Of a DNA stretch of 9,672 nt, positions 1 to 5,508 are shown in pieces. The translations under genes were made by a program, and so were the position numbers. The notes under the pieces are model-generated. The model did no database searches. It was not told the DNA's origin and was given only the letters and a program-made list of their open reading frames with translations. Within the stretch, counting starts at the first letter, position 1, and every line of letters starts with the position of its first letter. The DNA is from CAZLGM01 sp964558875 (lineage in GTDB: Bacteria; Desulfobacterota; Desulfobulbia; Desulfobulbales; Desulfocapsaceae): the NCBI GenBank assembly GCA_964558875.1, contig CAZLGM010000128.1, positions 1 through 9,672 on the forward strand, written 5' to 3'.

Positions 1-498
1 TCCATGCAACTGAACAGCATCAAAACCGTATTCTTTGGCACGTTTGGCTGCCTGGCCGAAACAGGAAACAATATCGCCTATTTCATCAATATTCATTTCC
101 TGAACTTCTTCGGAATACTGGTCAACCTGTACTGCAGAAGGGGCAATCGGGACTGAACCGCAGTTTTGTGAAGTTGCCTGGCCGCCGGCATGGACAAGCT
201 GGGCACATATCTTCCCACCAGCCGAATGGACCTGGTTGGTCATTGCCGTCATTTCCGGCTCGAAATCATCCCGATGCAGGCCAAGAGTTGCCGGCAACTG
301 TTTTCCATCTTCCCTGACAATGGCATAACCGGTAATAATGAGCCCAACACCGCCCTTTGCCAGTTGGACATACCAAGCGGTCAGTTTTGGAGTGGGCCTT
401 CCATTTTTCTCGCACATGCCTTCCCAGGTGGCCGAGCGGATAAAACGGTTTTTAAGTTGTAAACTTTTAATATCAGTTGATTGGAAAAGAGTGCTCAT
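1..498 (-). CDS. NADH:flavin oxidoreductase, Old Yellow Enzyme family (partial, N-terminal 166 residues)
   Basis: The reading frame runs from the ATG complement at 496-498 to the left edge, so the C-terminal half is missing. The N-terminus is typical of FMN-dependent Old Yellow Enzyme TIM barrels: KNRFIRSATWEGM at 16-28, the LAKGGVGLIITG strand at 46-57, QLVHAGGQ around 100-107 and AKRAKEYGFDAVQLHG at 151-166, which normally leads into the next FMN-contacting loop. Family members reduce activated alkenes, nitro compounds or other electrophiles with NAD(P)H in the cytoplasm; the longer ones add an Fe-S and an FAD domain, as in 2,4-dienoyl-CoA reductase. The truncation prevents telling these apart. 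An AGGGAAG purine stretch lies upstream of the start. The gene follows the ygbA-like gene by 38 bp on the same strand, so co-transcription is likely. Family assignment is firm; substrate is unknown. Confidence 0.9.
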   Translation of the reverse strand, partial: MSTLFQSTDIKSLQLKNRFIRSATWEGMCEKNGRPTPKLTAWYVQLAKGGVGLIITGYAIVREDGKQLPATLGLHRDDFEPEMTAMTNQVHSAGGKICAQLVHAGGQATSQNCGSVPIAPSAVQVDQYSEEVQEMNIDEIGDIVSCFGQAAKRAKEYGFDAVQLHG

Positions 499-536
499 AG
501 TTATCTTCCCTGGTAGTTTCTTATTTGGCAGCTTTT

Positions 537-914
537 TTATTTTTTTCGAAGCTCAGGCGGTTTACGAAAACCGTCCAGCAGATGAAACAGGGCCATAATC
601 GGATGACGCCATGTCATCCTGGGACCGGCAAATCGCATAACCTGTCGGGTTTTTTCACGCATATCCGGCTTGTAACAATGAATGGAACAGTTACCACAGG
701 TCGGTTTTTCTTCCTGGAACGGGCACAGACCGAGGCGAATTTTCGAGTAGCCGTAGAGTTGCTCGCAATCATCACAGAGTGTTTTGTTTGTATTGTGATG
801 GGCGCGGCAATAAATTGTGATCATTGCCCTCATCGTCTTTCTCTCGCGACGCATTCGAGGGTGAATGTCCTGTTGGTCTTCTGAAGACGATTCGGGGCAG
901 TGAGGATTCTTCAT
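537..914 (-). CDS. ygbA: YgbA-family protein (nitrous-oxide-stimulated-promoter family)
   Basis: This is a 125-residue cysteine-rich cytoplasmic protein. The family core is recognisable: YCRAHH at 35-40, LCDDCEQL at 46-53, the CPFQEEKPTCGNCSIHCYKPDMRE block at 64-87, then RFAGPRM and a C-terminal HPIMALFHLLDG helix. Seven cysteines (36, 47, 50, 64, 73, 76, 80) include two CX2C pairs and a CX3C, suggesting a metal or Fe-S site; this is inference. E. coli ygbA belongs to the NO-responsive NsrR regulon, and the family is linked to coping with nitrosative stress, but its biochemistry is not established to my knowledge. The first 20 or so residues before RRERKTMRAM lie outside the usual core, so translation could start at Met21, Met28 or Met31; no start has a convincing Shine-Dalgarno. 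The flavin oxidoreductase gene lies directly downstream. Confidence 0.88.
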   Translation of the reverse strand: MKNPHCPESSSEDQQDIHPRMRRERKTMRAMITIYCRAHHNTNKTLCDDCEQLYGYSKIRLGLCPFQEEKPTCGNCSIHCYKPDMREKTRQVMRFAGPRMTWRHPIMALFHLLDGFRKPPELRKK

Positions 915-933
915 CTGGCAACAATCTCTATTA

Positions 934-951
934 CAGGTTCAGGTTCAGGTT
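934..951. repeat. Three tandem copies of CAGGTT
   Basis: CAGGTT is repeated exactly three times, ending 20 bp before the ygbA-like start codon (914). Within it, the heptamer TTCAGGT occurs at 938-944 and 944-950; its reverse complement ACCTGAA reappears as a tandem pair at 1112-1125 on the thiC side. The repeats sit where a ygbA leader or promoter would be. They may be a binding array for a regulator or a chance microrepeat; the sequence alone does not decide. Confidence 0.6.
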
Positions 952-1103
952 TACAACGAAGGATGCATGGTTTATTGTTTTCGGTTCAAATTTACGGTAT
1001 CATATGTAATCTGTTTTTGTTGGAAAATAAACTTCGATATTTCACATGATGTTGTCCGCAACCATCTGAATCACCCCCTGAAAAGGGAAGTTGTTTCTAA
1101 ACG

Positions 1104-1125
1104 TTCAGATCACCTGAAACCTGAA
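1104..1125. promoter_or_regulatory. Operator-like palindrome overlapping tandem ACCTGAA repeats upstream of thiC
   Basis: TTCAGATCACCTGAA (1104-1118) pairs at 6 of 7 symmetric positions around the C at 1111. Its right arm is the first of two back-to-back ACCTGAA copies (1112-1118 and 1119-1125). It lies just upstream of the possible -10 TATAAA at 1130 and about 95 bp before the thiC ATG, where a repressor or activator of thiC could bind. The regulator is unknown and no transcription start is demonstrated. Confidence 0.35.
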
Positions 1126-1145
1126 AACATATAAAAGAAGATTAT

Positions 1146-1184
1146 CGCAACTCTCAGGAACCCACTGTTATCATGAGAGTTGCG
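1146..1184 (+). promoter_or_regulatory. Stem-loop in the thiC 5' leader
   Basis: CGCAACTCTCA (1146-1156) and TGAGAGTTGCG (1174-1184) are perfect 11-bp inverted arms around a 17-nt loop, GGAACCCACTGTTATCA. The stem ends 15 nt before the Shine-Dalgarno AAGGAG (1200-1205) of thiC. No T-run follows, so it is not an intrinsic terminator. The loop and surroundings lack the conserved THI-box bases, so this is not a normal TPP riboswitch. Possible roles are a protein- or ligand-binding leader element, an mRNA-stabilising hairpin or a DNA operator. Confidence 0.6.
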
Positions 1185-1212
1185 CCCATTACTATGATCA
1201 AGGAGTAATTGA

Positions 1213-2541
1213 ATGTCCATACGAGAAGATGCACTTCAAGGCAAAATAACCCCGATTTTTCAACAATGCGCTGACAATGAAAATATACCGGTTGAAGAAG
1301 TCATGGAGAGTGTTCGTCAAGGAACCCTTGCCATAACAAAAAATGTTCATCATGATTTTTCTAAAATTATCGGTATAGGCAAGAATACCAAAACAAAGAT
1401 AAACGCTAATATCGGCTCATCGACAGATCTGGCAGACCTTGACGATGAACTGGATAAGCTTGGGGTTGCCGTGCGCGCCGGGGCTGATACGGTCATGGAC
1501 CTCTCAATGGGAGGTGATCTGGATGAAGTACGACGGGGCATCCTGAAAGACTGTCCTGTTCCCCTGGGAACCGTTCCGATCTATCAGTCCGTTGCCGAAG
1601 CGGTGGAAAAACATAAGAAGGAAATTGTCGATACGACCGTCGATGAGATGTTTCATGTCATCGAAAAACAGGCCATGGATGGTGTTGACTTTATGACCAT
1701 TCACTGCGGCATCAATCGCCATCTTCAAGAGCGGCTGTCCCGTCAAAAACGGATCATGGGCGTAGTCAGCAGAGGCGGATCGTTCACCCTGGAATGGATG
1801 AGTCATAACAGGAAAGAAAACCCCATGTTCGAACATTTTGATGACCTGCTTGCCATTCTCAAAGAACATGAGGTGACTTTGAGTCTTGGCGACGGTATCC
1901 GGCCTGGCTGCCTGGCTGATGCCACTGACAGAAATCAGGTACAGGAGTTGATTACCCTGGGTGAATTGACTGAGCGTGCCTGGGACGCTGGTGTCCAGGT
2001 TATCATCGAAGGGCCGGGTCATATGCCCCTGAATCAGATAGAGGCCAATGTGCTGCTTCAGAAAAAGCTGTGTAAAGGCGCGCCTTTCTATGTTCTTGGT
2101 CCACTGGTCACCGATATCGCACCGGGATACGACCATATTACCAGCGCCATTGGCGGTGCGATTGCCGCTTCTGCCGGGGCCGATTATCTCTGCTATGTCA
2201 CCCCCGCCGAACACCTGAAGTTGCCGGACAGTCAGGATGTACATGAGGGAGTTATTGCTTCGAAGATCGCTGCTCATGCTGCCGATATCGTTAAAGGTAT
2301 TCCTGGTGCCATTGATAGGGACAACGATATGGCAGTGAAACGAAACAATCTGGATTGGAAAGGGCAGATCGAACAATCGATCGATCCTGTAAAAGCGGCG
2401 CTTTACCGGCACAAGGGCGGCGGTGATAAAACCGATGCCTGTTCAATGTGCGGTTCATTCTGCGCCATAAAGGTGTTTAATAGATCCCAGGAAAATATGG
2501 CCGGAGACGGAAATCAGACCGAATGCGAACAGCATGGTTGA
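1213..2541 (+). CDS. thiC: Phosphomethylpyrimidine synthase ThiC, short form (possibly paralogue BzaF)
   Basis: This 442-residue protein is a radical-SAM enzyme of the ThiC family. ThiC rearranges aminoimidazole ribotide into HMP phosphate, the thiamine pyrimidine; the anaerobic paralogue BzaF converts the same substrate to 5-hydroxybenzimidazole for cobamides. Family landmarks are TKINANIGSS (61-70), MDLSMGGD (95-102), SRGGSF (186-191), LSLGDGIRPGCLADATDR (223-240), the metal-ligand histidines in EGPGHMP (His270) and GYDHITSAIG (His308), and the C-terminal cluster motif CSMCGSFCAIK with Cys410, Cys413 and Cys417. The spacing here is CX2CX3C, one shorter than the CX2CX4C of long ThiC such as E. 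coli or Caulobacter. It lacks the extra N-terminal domain of those 600-residue enzymes. The start is set by AAGGAG 7 nt upstream. No thi or cob neighbour is visible, so ThiC versus BzaF is open; ThiC is favoured on overall likeness. Confidence 0.88.
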   Translation: MSIREDALQGKITPIFQQCADNENIPVEEVMESVRQGTLAITKNVHHDFSKIIGIGKNTKTKINANIGSSTDLADLDDELDKLGVAVRAGADTVMDLSMGGDLDEVRRGILKDCPVPLGTVPIYQSVAEAVEKHKKEIVDTTVDEMFHVIEKQAMDGVDFMTIHCGINRHLQERLSRQKRIMGVVSRGGSFTLEWMSHNRKENPMFEHFDDLLAILKEHEVTLSLGDGIRPGCLADATDRNQVQELITLGELTERAWDAGVQVIIEGPGHMPLNQIEANVLLQKKLCKGAPFYVLGPLVTDIAPGYDHITSAIGGAIAASAGADYLCYVTPAEHLKLPDSQDVHEGVIASKIAAHAADIVKGIPGAIDRDNDMAVKRNNLDWKGQIEQSIDPVKAALYRHKGGGDKTDACSMCGSFCAIKVFNRSQENMAGDGNQTECEQHG

Positions 2542-2863
2542 GTATTTTAAAAAAGGCGTAGAGCTCATTCGCTCCACACAGGTTCCGGAGCAACTAAAAA
2601 ATGTTGATTATAGCGGCCTGTTCCACAATCCCTGGTTTATTGTGCCGGCCGCTTTGATTGTTGTCTATCTGATCTATAAAAAAGAATTTAATTTTCTGGT
2701 CATTGGGGCTGTTGTAACCGGCATCTGGTTGTTTACCGGAACAGACTATATGTCTTCTCTTGTAGTAGGAGGAGAGATTCAGATCGGTAAAATCCTACCG
2801 GTTGTATTCGGTGGTGCAATGGCTCTGATTATCATTGTTTATCTGCTTCTTAACAGGGATTGA
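2534..2863 (+). CDS. Small three-helix membrane protein, translationally coupled to thiC
   Basis: I do not recognise this 109-residue protein. An N-terminal soluble or amphipathic stretch (1-32) is followed by three hydrophobic segments at about 34-48, 53-69 and 86-106, separated by a KKEF turn and a glycine-containing loop at 70-85. It ends in LLLNRD, leaving almost no C-terminal tail, and has no cysteine. Its ATG lies inside the last codons of thiC (overlap 2534-2541), and no separate strong ribosome site is needed, which suggests translational coupling. Co-expression with ThiC might hint at a link to thiamine or its precursors, but three short helices without motifs do not show transport. 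The next gene starts 73 bp downstream. Confidence 0.8.
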   Translation: MVEYFKKGVELIRSTQVPEQLKNVDYSGLFHNPWFIVPAALIVVYLIYKKEFNFLVIGAVVTGIWLFTGTDYMSSLVVGGEIQIGKILPVVFGGAMALIIIVYLLLNRD

Positions 2864-2936
2864 ACAGCGATTGTCTTATTTGGATCGGTTTATCTGCTAA
2901 CACTTTTTAAATCAGGAGCTTCTTCCAGTAACCATC

Positions 2937-4016
2937 ATGCTATCCAGGGACGTTGTTTTTATCATAACAGAAGAAACACGCTGTCCTCTGTATAACGTGG
3001 GTGAAGAACTGCAGATCGAAGACGGTATTCTATCCCTGCAGAAGGGAAAATCGACCTGCCTTGTTCTGGCCAGTTACCTGCTTGAGATTGTTTCGCAACG
3101 AGTGGCCTTTGAGCAATTTAAAGATGGAAATGCAAAAGGGAGCAAATTCGAGTGCGGTGGCTGTGCCGGGATAATCCGATTCGAGTTTAAAGTTGAGAAA
3201 GAATTTGCCACCCAGCAGATGAAACTGCTGGTGGCCGCCAGGAAACGGGAAAAGTTCAAACCTGTTGCCGGCATCATTAATACCCTTAAGTCAAACGAGA
3301 CGTTTAAGAGCCTTTCTGATGATGACCTGTTGGATCTTGCCAAATTGTTGGATATCAGGAGTTATGACAAAGGGGCCACTATTCTGCAAAAAGGAAATCG
3401 GGGTGAAAATCTGTGCATAATCCTTGCCGGTCGTGTGGCGGTAGTCGATGATGATGGTGTGACCTTAAGTGAAATCGGAAAGAGTGAGTTATTCGGGGAG
3501 GTCAGCCTACTCTCTGGGGACCGAGTCACATCCACAGTGATTGCCAAAGATCAAAGCCGGCTGGGTTTGCTCAGCAGGAAGAACTTTCAGCATATTTTGA
3601 AATTGTTTCCTGTCCTCCAGGTCTTTTTTTACAAACTCCAGGCCAAACGGATTACCGAGATGAATCTCAAGCGGGCTGAAGAGCTGGCTTCCGGAATGGT
3701 TGGCCATATATCGGACATTCCTACGGTGGAGCTTTGCCAGATGTTGAATGCCAACATGAGAAGCGGCCACCTACAGCTCGATTTTTATGATCAAAAGGCT
3801 GTAGTCCTGTTTCATGAAGGAGAAGTGGTCGATGCCAGATTGGCCAACAAAGCCGGTGAAGAAGCCTTTTACGATATTTTGACCCATAATTCAGGCCGGT
3901 TCAAGTTCGTCCAGGGGTTGACCAAGGAAGAGCAGGAGAAAGAAATCATCGGTGGATTTATGGGGCTGTTGTTGGAGGGTATGAAACGGCTCGATGATTT
4001 AAATGAGGTAGGGTAG
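2937..4016 (+). CDS. Four-cysteine domain / cyclic nucleotide-binding domain / PATAN (DUF4388) regulator
   Basis: This 359-residue soluble protein has three parts. Residues 1-100 carry TRCPLYNVGEEL (Cys16), Cys41 and KFECGGCAG (Cys73, Cys76), a layout that could bind zinc or an Fe-S centre. Residues 118-240 form a cNMP-binding domain of CRP type: the phosphate-binding cassette LFGEVSLLSG (186-194) keeps the glutamate, and RVTST (197-201) keeps the arginine that contacts the cyclic phosphate. Residues 250-355 fit the PATAN/DUF4388 domain, including SGHLQLDF and VLFHEGEVVDARLANKAGEEAFYDIL-like segments, found in bacterial signalling proteins. There is no helix-turn-helix, so it probably works by protein contacts rather than DNA binding. 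The best AGGAG (2914-2918) lies 18 nt from this ATG, which is long, but no closer in-frame start is visible. It may be read through from thiC. Confidence 0.85.
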   Translation: MLSRDVVFIITEETRCPLYNVGEELQIEDGILSLQKGKSTCLVLASYLLEIVSQRVAFEQFKDGNAKGSKFECGGCAGIIRFEFKVEKEFATQQMKLLVAARKREKFKPVAGIINTLKSNETFKSLSDDDLLDLAKLLDIRSYDKGATILQKGNRGENLCIILAGRVAVVDDDGVTLSEIGKSELFGEVSLLSGDRVTSTVIAKDQSRLGLLSRKNFQHILKLFPVLQVFFYKLQAKRITEMNLKRAEELASGMVGHISDIPTVELCQMLNANMRSGHLQLDFYDQKAVVLFHEGEVVDARLANKAGEEAFYDILTHNSGRFKFVQGLTKEEQEKEIIGGFMGLLLEGMKRLDDLNEVG

Positions 4017-4063
4017 TCTTTTTCATTTGCAAACAGTTTAAAAGCGTCTCTTTCAGTTGTTTT

Positions 4064-4546
4064 TCAATATTCGATTTTATCTTCGAATTCTTCCCACAGT
4101 TTAAACGAGTCAATCGATTCTTCTTTGAGAATCTGTTCCATTTCAATAAGACGCTGGTGGTTCTGGCGTGTCAGTTCAAGGTAGATGAAATTATCTCTAA
4201 ATCCCGCTTTTTCCGCGTCAAACCGGTCGGCGCCATAGACCACTCTTCTGATACCAGCCCAGTAAGCGGCCCCGAGACACATGGGGCAGGGTTCGCAGCT
4301 TGAGTAGAGGACACATCCATTCAATTCAAAGGTGTCAAGGGTCTTGCAGCTGTTTCTGATAGCAACAATTTCAGCATGGGCTGTGGGATCATTGGTGGAT
4401 GAAACCCGGTTCCAGCCTCTGCCTACTATTTGACCATCAAGCACGACTACTGCACCAAACGGTCCTCCTTCACCGGCAAGCATTTTCTCCCTTGACAATT
4501 CAATAGCCTGCTGCATGAAACTGATATCGTTCTTCCTGTTTTCCAT
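4064..4546 (-). CDS. guaD: Guanine deaminase-like nucleobase deaminase (GuaD type, CDA fold)
   Basis: This 160-residue zinc hydrolase of the cytidine-deaminase superfamily has the full site: TAHAEI with His57 and catalytic Glu59, and SCEPCPMCLGA with zinc ligands Cys87 and Cys90. GGPFGAVVV (27-35), NDPTAHAE, YWAGIRRVVYGADRFDAEKAGF and the C-terminal WEEFEDKIEY closely resemble Bacillus GuaD, which converts guanine to xanthine, down to the final Glu-Tyr that helps close the active site in that family. TadA (tRNA adenosine deaminase) shares the motifs but not this C-terminus. Related family members deaminate ammeline or nucleosides, so the exact base is not certain. It is convergent with the PATAN gene (47 bp) and divergent from the DVU0298-family gene. 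No other purine gene is nearby and no strong ribosome site is visible. Confidence 0.82.
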   Translation of the reverse strand: MENRKNDISFMQQAIELSREKMLAGEGGPFGAVVVLDGQIVGRGWNRVSSTNDPTAHAEIVAIRNSCKTLDTFELNGCVLYSSCEPCPMCLGAAYWAGIRRVVYGADRFDAEKAGFRDNFIYLELTRQNHQRLIEMEQILKEESIDSFKLWEEFEDKIEY

Positions 4547-4786
4547 TTGATTCTTTAGAGTAATTGATTCCTATGATGCTCCGCCTAACACATCTTTTAC
4601 TGTCATGGCAGAGAGTGATTATTGGTCAAATACTATAGTGCCAAGCTCCAGCTGAAGAAGTTGATTCTTGTTTTCAGTTTGCATAATCAAAAATAGTAAT
4701 TATTATCAAAAGTGCTATTCAAATAATTATTCTGATTCTTTTTTATTCACTCATGGAGTGAAAGATCAAACCTACTATAACAGTCT
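4547..4786. other. AT-rich divergent intergenic region between guaD and the DVU0298-family gene
   Basis: This 240-bp spacer is clearly richer in A and T than the flanking genes, especially at 4680-4745, and probably carries promoters for both neighbours. It includes the perfect 10-bp palindrome AATAATTATT near 4725 and the hyphenated palindrome at 4746-4762. I see no open frame with protein-like character, RNA gene or convincing full sigma-70 promoter. Confidence 0.6.
4746..4762. promoter_or_regulatory. Hyphenated palindrome upstream of the DVU0298-family gene
   Basis: TTCACTC and GAGTGAA are perfect 7-bp inverted arms around ATG, placed 24 bp before the start codon at 4787. The position and symmetry fit a dimeric repressor site or a small hairpin. 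ACTATAAC at 4774-4781 resembles a -10 element so close to the ATG that the mRNA could be leaderless. No regulator is identified. Confidence 0.35.
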
Positions 4787-5497
4787 ATGAACAGTCGAAA
4801 AATAAAAAAAGAGGTGATTTCCCTGCTTGAACACAGTGACTGGGGAAAAATCTCGGAAGAACTCAGAAAGTTTCAACCAAGAGATCTGATCAATCCTCTT
4901 TTCTCAGCGATCTGCCGGCCAGAAAACCGGATACGCTGGCATGGCATTTCTGCATTTGGCCAGGTTGTCCCACAAATGGCGGAAGAAGAATTGGAAGATG
5001 GCAGAGTGATCATGCGTCGTTTTTTATGGAGCTTGAATGATGAGTCGGGAGGCATCGGCTGGGGAGCACCGGAATCCATGGGGGAGATCATATGTAAACA
5101 TGCAAAACTTGCCAAAGAATACCTGCACATGTTGATTTCCTATACCCGGGACGATGGTCCGGAACTGTTTCAGGACGGGAACTTTCTGGAGCTCCCAGAG
5201 CTTCAGAGAGGACTACTCTGGGGACTGGGGCGGGCAGCCGCAACAAGAGCGAAAATGTTAAACGACCTTGGTGCTGGCTCAGATATTGAACAATATCTGC
5301 TCTCGAAAGATCCGGTTATCCTCAGTATGGCAATCTGGTGTCTTGGGCAGCTTGGAAGAACAGAGGAAGAAGGAATAATCAAATCCTACACTGAAGATTC
5401 GCGTGAAGTGCCATTCTATTACGACGGACGATATATTGAGTCAACGGTGGGAGAGTTTGCTCGCAGAGCACTGATAAAGTTTGCTGACACTAACTGA
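4787..5497 (+). CDS. DVU0298-family protein (HEAT-repeat-like)
   Basis: This 236-residue soluble, mostly alpha-helical protein resembles the DVU0298 family of Desulfovibrio and other Desulfobacterota, which has HEAT-like repeats. The most recognisable segment is the signature around WSLNDESGGIGWGAPESMGEI (81-101), preceded by RIRWHGISAFGQVV (48-61). Later helices carry ELQRGLLWGLGRA (138-150) and ILSMAIWCLGQLGR (178-191), the latter looking like a classical HEAT repeat. No catalytic motif, signal peptide or membrane segment is seen. The biochemical role of the family is unknown; HEAT scaffolds generally bind proteins or cofactors. There is no Shine-Dalgarno ahead of the ATG, only an AT-rich run with ACTATAAC, so translation may be leaderless. 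The gene ends 11 bp from the SDR gene, which converges on it. Confidence 0.85.
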   Translation: MNSRKIKKEVISLLEHSDWGKISEELRKFQPRDLINPLFSAICRPENRIRWHGISAFGQVVPQMAEEELEDGRVIMRRFLWSLNDESGGIGWGAPESMGEIICKHAKLAKEYLHMLISYTRDDGPELFQDGNFLELPELQRGLLWGLGRAAATRAKMLNDLGAGSDIEQYLLSKDPVILSMAIWCLGQLGRTEEEGIIKSYTEDSREVPFYYDGRYIESTVGEFARRALIKFADTN

Positions 5498-5508
5498 TGA
5501 TTTTTAGT

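Larger units (their letters stand above)
915..1212. other. Divergent intergenic region between ygbA-like gene and thiC
   Basis: This 298-bp spacer must hold promoters for both directions. No convincing protein gene is present; a small open frame crossing 824-1009 overlaps the ygbA 5' end and shows no recognisable protein. Visible structure includes three tandem CAGGTT hexamers at 934-951, a small hairpin at 1048-1066 (TCCG loop, one bulged C), a 4-bp CCCT/AGGG stem with a GAAA loop at 1076-1087, a palindrome at 1104-1118, tandem ACCTGAA at 1112-1125 and the stem-loop at 1146-1184. TATAAA at 1130-1135 could be a thiC -10 element but has no good -35 partner. I looked for a TPP (THI-box) or cobalamin riboswitch and saw the conserved core of neither. 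Confidence 0.7.

Noticed and set aside
957..972. NsrR-like half site around GGATGCATGG near the ygbA-like gene
   Set aside because: Only the ATGCAT core resembles the site; the spacing and the second inverted half are missing.
824..1009. Small plus-strand frame across the ygbA 5' end and the intergenic region
   Set aside because: It overlaps ygbA, has no recognisable motif and its C-terminal part is made of intergenic repeat sequence.
1060..1212. Possible TPP riboswitch ahead of thiC
   Set aside because: The conserved CUGAGA, ACCCUUGAACCUGAU and GGAUAAUNCCAGC blocks are not present in order; short resemblances such as GGAACCCA are not enough.
1504..2412. Long minus-strand open frame (302 codons) opposite thiC
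   Set aside because: It is antisense to a well-conserved ThiC and its translation shows no recognisable domain; this is a shadow of thiC codon use.
4017..4063. Terminator between the convergent PATAN and guaD genes
   Set aside because: T-rich stretches are present but I see no hairpin preceding them.
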